The translations under genes were made by a program, and so were the position numbers. From Bacillota bacterium (GTDB lineage Bacteria; Bacillota_A; Clostridia; Tissierellales; Peptoniphilaceae), in assembly GCA_023418535.1 (NCBI GenBank), contig JAEZZN010000015.1:1-18497 (forward strand): a stretch of DNA of 18,497 nucleotides. The letters are read 5' to 3'. This document shows, in pieces, positions 16,022 through 18,497 of this stretch. The notes beneath the pieces are model-generated. The model did no database searches, had not been told where the DNA came from, and saw nothing but the letters and a program-made list of their open reading frames with translations. The stretch's first letter is position 1. Each line of letters begins with the position of its first letter.

Positions 16022-18497
16022 ATGAGTTTAGAGAATATAGTAATTAAAGATGCAAGAGTGAATAATCTAAAACATATAGATTTGACGCTTCCTAGAGATA
16101 AGATGATAATATTCACAGGAATATCAGGATCTGGGAAATCATCTCTTGCTTTTGATACGATTTATGCAGAGGGACAAAGACGTTATGTAGAGTCATTGTC
16201 TTCATATGCAAGACAATTTTTAGGACAAATGGATAAACCAGATGTTGAGTCTATTGAAGGTCTTTCACCATCAATTTCTATTGATCAAAAGACAACAAAT
16301 AGAAATCCACGATCAACAGTTGGTACTGTAACAGAAATATATGATTATTTAAGACTATTATATGCAAATGTTGGAGTTCCGCATTGTCCTGTTTGTGGAG
16401 AAGAAATCAAGGCTATGTCTATTGACCAAATGGTAGATAGAGTAATGGAACTTGAGGATAGAACAAAAATTCTTCTATTGGCTCCAATTATAAAAGGTAA
16501 GAAGGGTGAACATAAAAAACTATTAGAAAATATAAAGAAACAAGGCTTCTCTAGAGTAAATATAGATGGAGAAGTAATTGATATTACTATAGATGATGTT
16601 AACTTAGAAAAAAATATAAAACATAATATAGATATAGTAGTAGACAGATTAGTTATAAAAGAAGGTCTTGAATCAAGACTTACATCATCAATTGAAACGG
16701 CTTTAGACCTGGCTGATGGGAAAGTCGAAATTGATGTAATTGATGGAGAATCTTTCTTAATGTCTTCAACATTATCTTGCCCTAATGGACACATGTCATT
16801 AAGTGAAATTTCACCACGTATGTTTTCATTTAATGCACCATTTGGAGCGTGTGAAAACTGTGATGGATTAGGATATCATAAGTCAGTAGATCCAAAATTG
16901 GTATTTTCTGATAAGTCATTATCTATTGCCGAAGGAGCTGTAAGACCATTTGCATCATCTAAAAAGGGAACATATTATTACGAAATATTTAAAGAAATTG
17001 CAAAGAGGAATGGATTTGATATAGATACTCCAATTTCAAAAGCTCCTAAAAAAATGCTTGACGATATTTTATACGGAACAGATTACAGCATGAATATTCG
17101 ATTTGAGTCACATTTTAGTAGCACCGGAAATAGAACCTTAAAATGGGAAGGAGTAGTTGAAAATCTAGCTAGAAGACATGATCAAACTGCATCTGAATCT
17201 ATGAAGGATAGAATAGATGAATTTATGTCTGAAAATGTATGTGAAGTTTGTCATGGTAAAAAACTTAAACCGGAAATTCTAGCGATAACTATAGATGGAA
17301 AGAATATTATTGATATAACAGATTTATCAGTAAATGAAAATTTTGATTGGATAAATTCATTAAAATTTGGCGAACAAGATAAAATAATTGCTGAACCGAT
17401 TTTAAGAGAAATAAAAGCAAGGGTTGGTTTCTTAAAAGAAGTAGGACTGGAATATTTAACATTATCAAGATTTGCTGGTACATTATCTGGAGGGGAATCA
17501 CAAAGAATAAGGCTTGCGACGCAAATAGGTGCAGGTCTTGTAGGAGTAGTTTATGTTCTTGATGAACCTAGTATTGGGCTTCATCAAAGAGATAATGATA
17601 AATTATTAGCTTCTCTAAGAAATTTAACGGATTTAGGAAATACACTAATCGTAGTAGAGCATGATGAAGATACAATGAAAGAATCCGATTTAATTGTAGA
17701 TATAGGTCCTGGAGCAGGTGTTCATGGTGGAGAGGTAATATTTAAAGGGACATATGAAGAAATTTTAAAAGATGACTCCATTACAGGTCAATATTTATCA
17801 GGCAGAAAATTTATTCCAGTACCAAATGAAAGAAGAAAACCAACAGGAAAAATAACTATTAAAGGTGCCAGAGAAAACAATCTCAAGAATATTGATGTTG
17901 ATATACCTCTAGGTGTACTTACACTGGTTACAGGGGTATCTGGTTCAGGAAAGTCTTCATTGATAAATCAAATTTTATACACTGGACTTATGAAAAAACT
18001 TCATGGTTCAAGACCTATGCCAGGTGAACATGATGAGATTACTGGTTATGAAGAAATAGACAAGATAATTGAAATTAATCAAAACCCAATTGGTCGTACA
18101 CCAAGATCGAATCCAGCAACATATACTAAAACTTTTGATCATATAAGAGATGTATTTGCTATGACAAATGAAGCTAAAATGCGTGGATATGATAAAGGTA
18201 GATTTTCATTTAATGTAAAAGGTGGTCGTTGCGAAAATTGTGGTGGAGATGGTGTTATAAAAGTAGAAATGCATTTCTTACCAGATGTTTATGTACCTTG
18301 TGAAGTATGTGGTGGTAAGAGATATAATAGGGAAACTCTACAAGTTAAATACAAAGATAAAGATATATCAGATGTTTTAAATATGACAGTTGAAGAAGGT
18401 TTAGAATTTTTTAAATCACATGAACCAATTAGGAAAAAACTTCAAACCCTTTATGATGTAGGTCTTTCATACATTAAGCTAGGTCAACCTTCAACTG
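16022..18497 (+). CDS. uvrA: Excinuclease ABC subunit A, 3'-truncated by the window edge
   Basis: UvrA is the dimeric ABC-type ATPase that finds DNA lesions and loads UvrB. The frame is open for 825 codons from the ATG at 16022 (AGAGGGG upstream) and is cut at LGQPST, just before the second signature motif; about 110-120 residues should be missing. Visible parts are Walker A GISGSGKS (33-40), CPVC (122-125) in the UvrB-binding region, the first zinc module near 253-280, signature LSGGESQR (488-495), Walker [12 protein letters not shown], second Walker A GVSGSGKS (638-645), and the second zinc module with Cys737, Cys740, Cys760 and Cys763. In the first module the usual CxxC at 253-256 reads CPNGH, so Cys256 is replaced and His257 may be the ligand. 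It is co-transcribed with uvrB. Confidence 0.97.
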   Translation, partial: MSLENIVIKDARVNNLKHIDLTLPRDKMIIFTGISGSGKSSLAFDTIYAEGQRRYVESLSSYARQFLGQMDKPDVESIEGLSPSISIDQKTTNRNPRSTVGTVTEIYDYLRLLYANVGVPHCPVCGEEIKAMSIDQMVDRVMELEDRTKILLLAPIIKGKKGEHKKLLENIKKQGFSRVNIDGEVIDITIDDVNLEKNIKHNIDIVVDRLVIKEGLESRLTSSIETALDLADGKVEIDVIDGESFLMSSTLSCPNGHMSLSEISPRMFSFNAPFGACENCDGLGYHKSVDPKLVFSDKSLSIAEGAVRPFASSKKGTYYYEIFKEIAKRNGFDIDTPISKAPKKMLDDILYGTDYSMNIRFESHFSSTGNRTLKWEGVVENLARRHDQTASESMKDRIDEFMSENVCEVCHGKKLKPEILAITIDGKNIIDITDLSVNENFDWINSLKFGEQDKIIAEPILREIKARVGFLKEVGLEYLTLSRFAGTLSGGESQRIRLATQIGAGLVGVVYVLDEPSIGLHQRDNDKLLASLRNLTDLGNTLIVVEHDEDTMKESDLIVDIGPGAGVHGGEVIFKGTYEEILKDDSITGQYLSGRKFIPVPNERRKPTGKITIKGARENNLKNIDVDIPLGVLTLVTGVSGSGKSSLINQILYTGLMKKLHGSRPMPGEHDEITGYEEIDKIIEINQNPIGRTPRSNPATYTKTFDHIRDVFAMTNEAKMRGYDKGRFSFNVKGGRCENCGGDGVIKVEMHFLPDVYVPCEVCGGKRYNRETLQVKYKDKDISDVLNMTVEEGLEFFKSHEPIRKKLQTLYDVGLSYIKLGQPST

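Noticed and set aside
16345..16794. A 149-codon open frame on the minus strand
   Set aside because: It lies entirely inside the clear uvrA frame, has no ribosome site or recognisable domain, and its composition mirrors the opposite strand.
1..18497. Mobile elements, CRISPR arrays, tRNA genes or a defence system
   Set aside because: All long frames match housekeeping families on one strand, gaps are all under about 220 bases, and no repeat array, tRNA-like fold or transposase was seen.

Overview
The window comes from a low-GC, AT-rich Gram-positive bacterium, most likely an anaerobic member of the Clostridia/Tissierellia. The evidence is strongly A/T-ending codon use, a dnaE-pfkA-pyk gene order, an S-box (SAM-I) riboswitch on metK, a pyruvate kinase with the C-terminal PEP-utiliser domain seen in Bacillus-type enzymes, a PcsB-type coiled-coil cell-wall hydrolase next to ftsEX, and the radical-free queuosine enzyme QueH. 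The genus cannot be fixed from the sequence alone. All recognised genes lie on the plus strand. No tRNA, rRNA, insertion sequence, prophage or CRISPR array was seen.

Layout: (1) positions 1-426 hold the end of rplL (ribosomal protein L7/L12) and a clear terminator; rpoB does not follow. (2) Positions 427-3227 hold queH, then metK behind a strong promoter and a SAM-I riboswitch with its own terminator, then tadA. Two of these enzymes act on tRNA wobble position 34, and the third makes S-adenosylmethionine, a substrate of the queuosine pathway. (3) tadA overlaps dnaE by four bases, and dnaE, pfkA and pyk follow with almost no spacing, so 2775-9419 looks like one operon joining tRNA editing, replication and lower glycolysis. 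It ends in a hairpin with a 16-T tract. (4) Positions 9420-9633 are AT-rich and contain three copies of a 16-base element, two of which form a perfect inverted repeat, just upstream of an extended -10 promoter. (5) ftsE, ftsX and a secreted coiled-coil/M23 metallopeptidase overlap one another (9634-12602) and end in a terminator. (6) A lipoprotein S41 protease, uvrB and the first 825 codons of uvrA form the last transcription unit and run off the window end.

Functionally, ftsEX plus the M23 protein form a recognisable ATP-driven cell-wall hydrolase module. The adjoining S41 protease is a plausible, unproven, regulator of that hydrolase. uvrB and uvrA supply nucleotide excision repair.

Most of the window is conserved housekeeping DNA. 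I did not find a convincing wholly new system. The observations most worth following are the repeat cluster before ftsE, the FtsEX/M23/S41 neighbourhood, and an atypical zinc-ligand set in UvrA.
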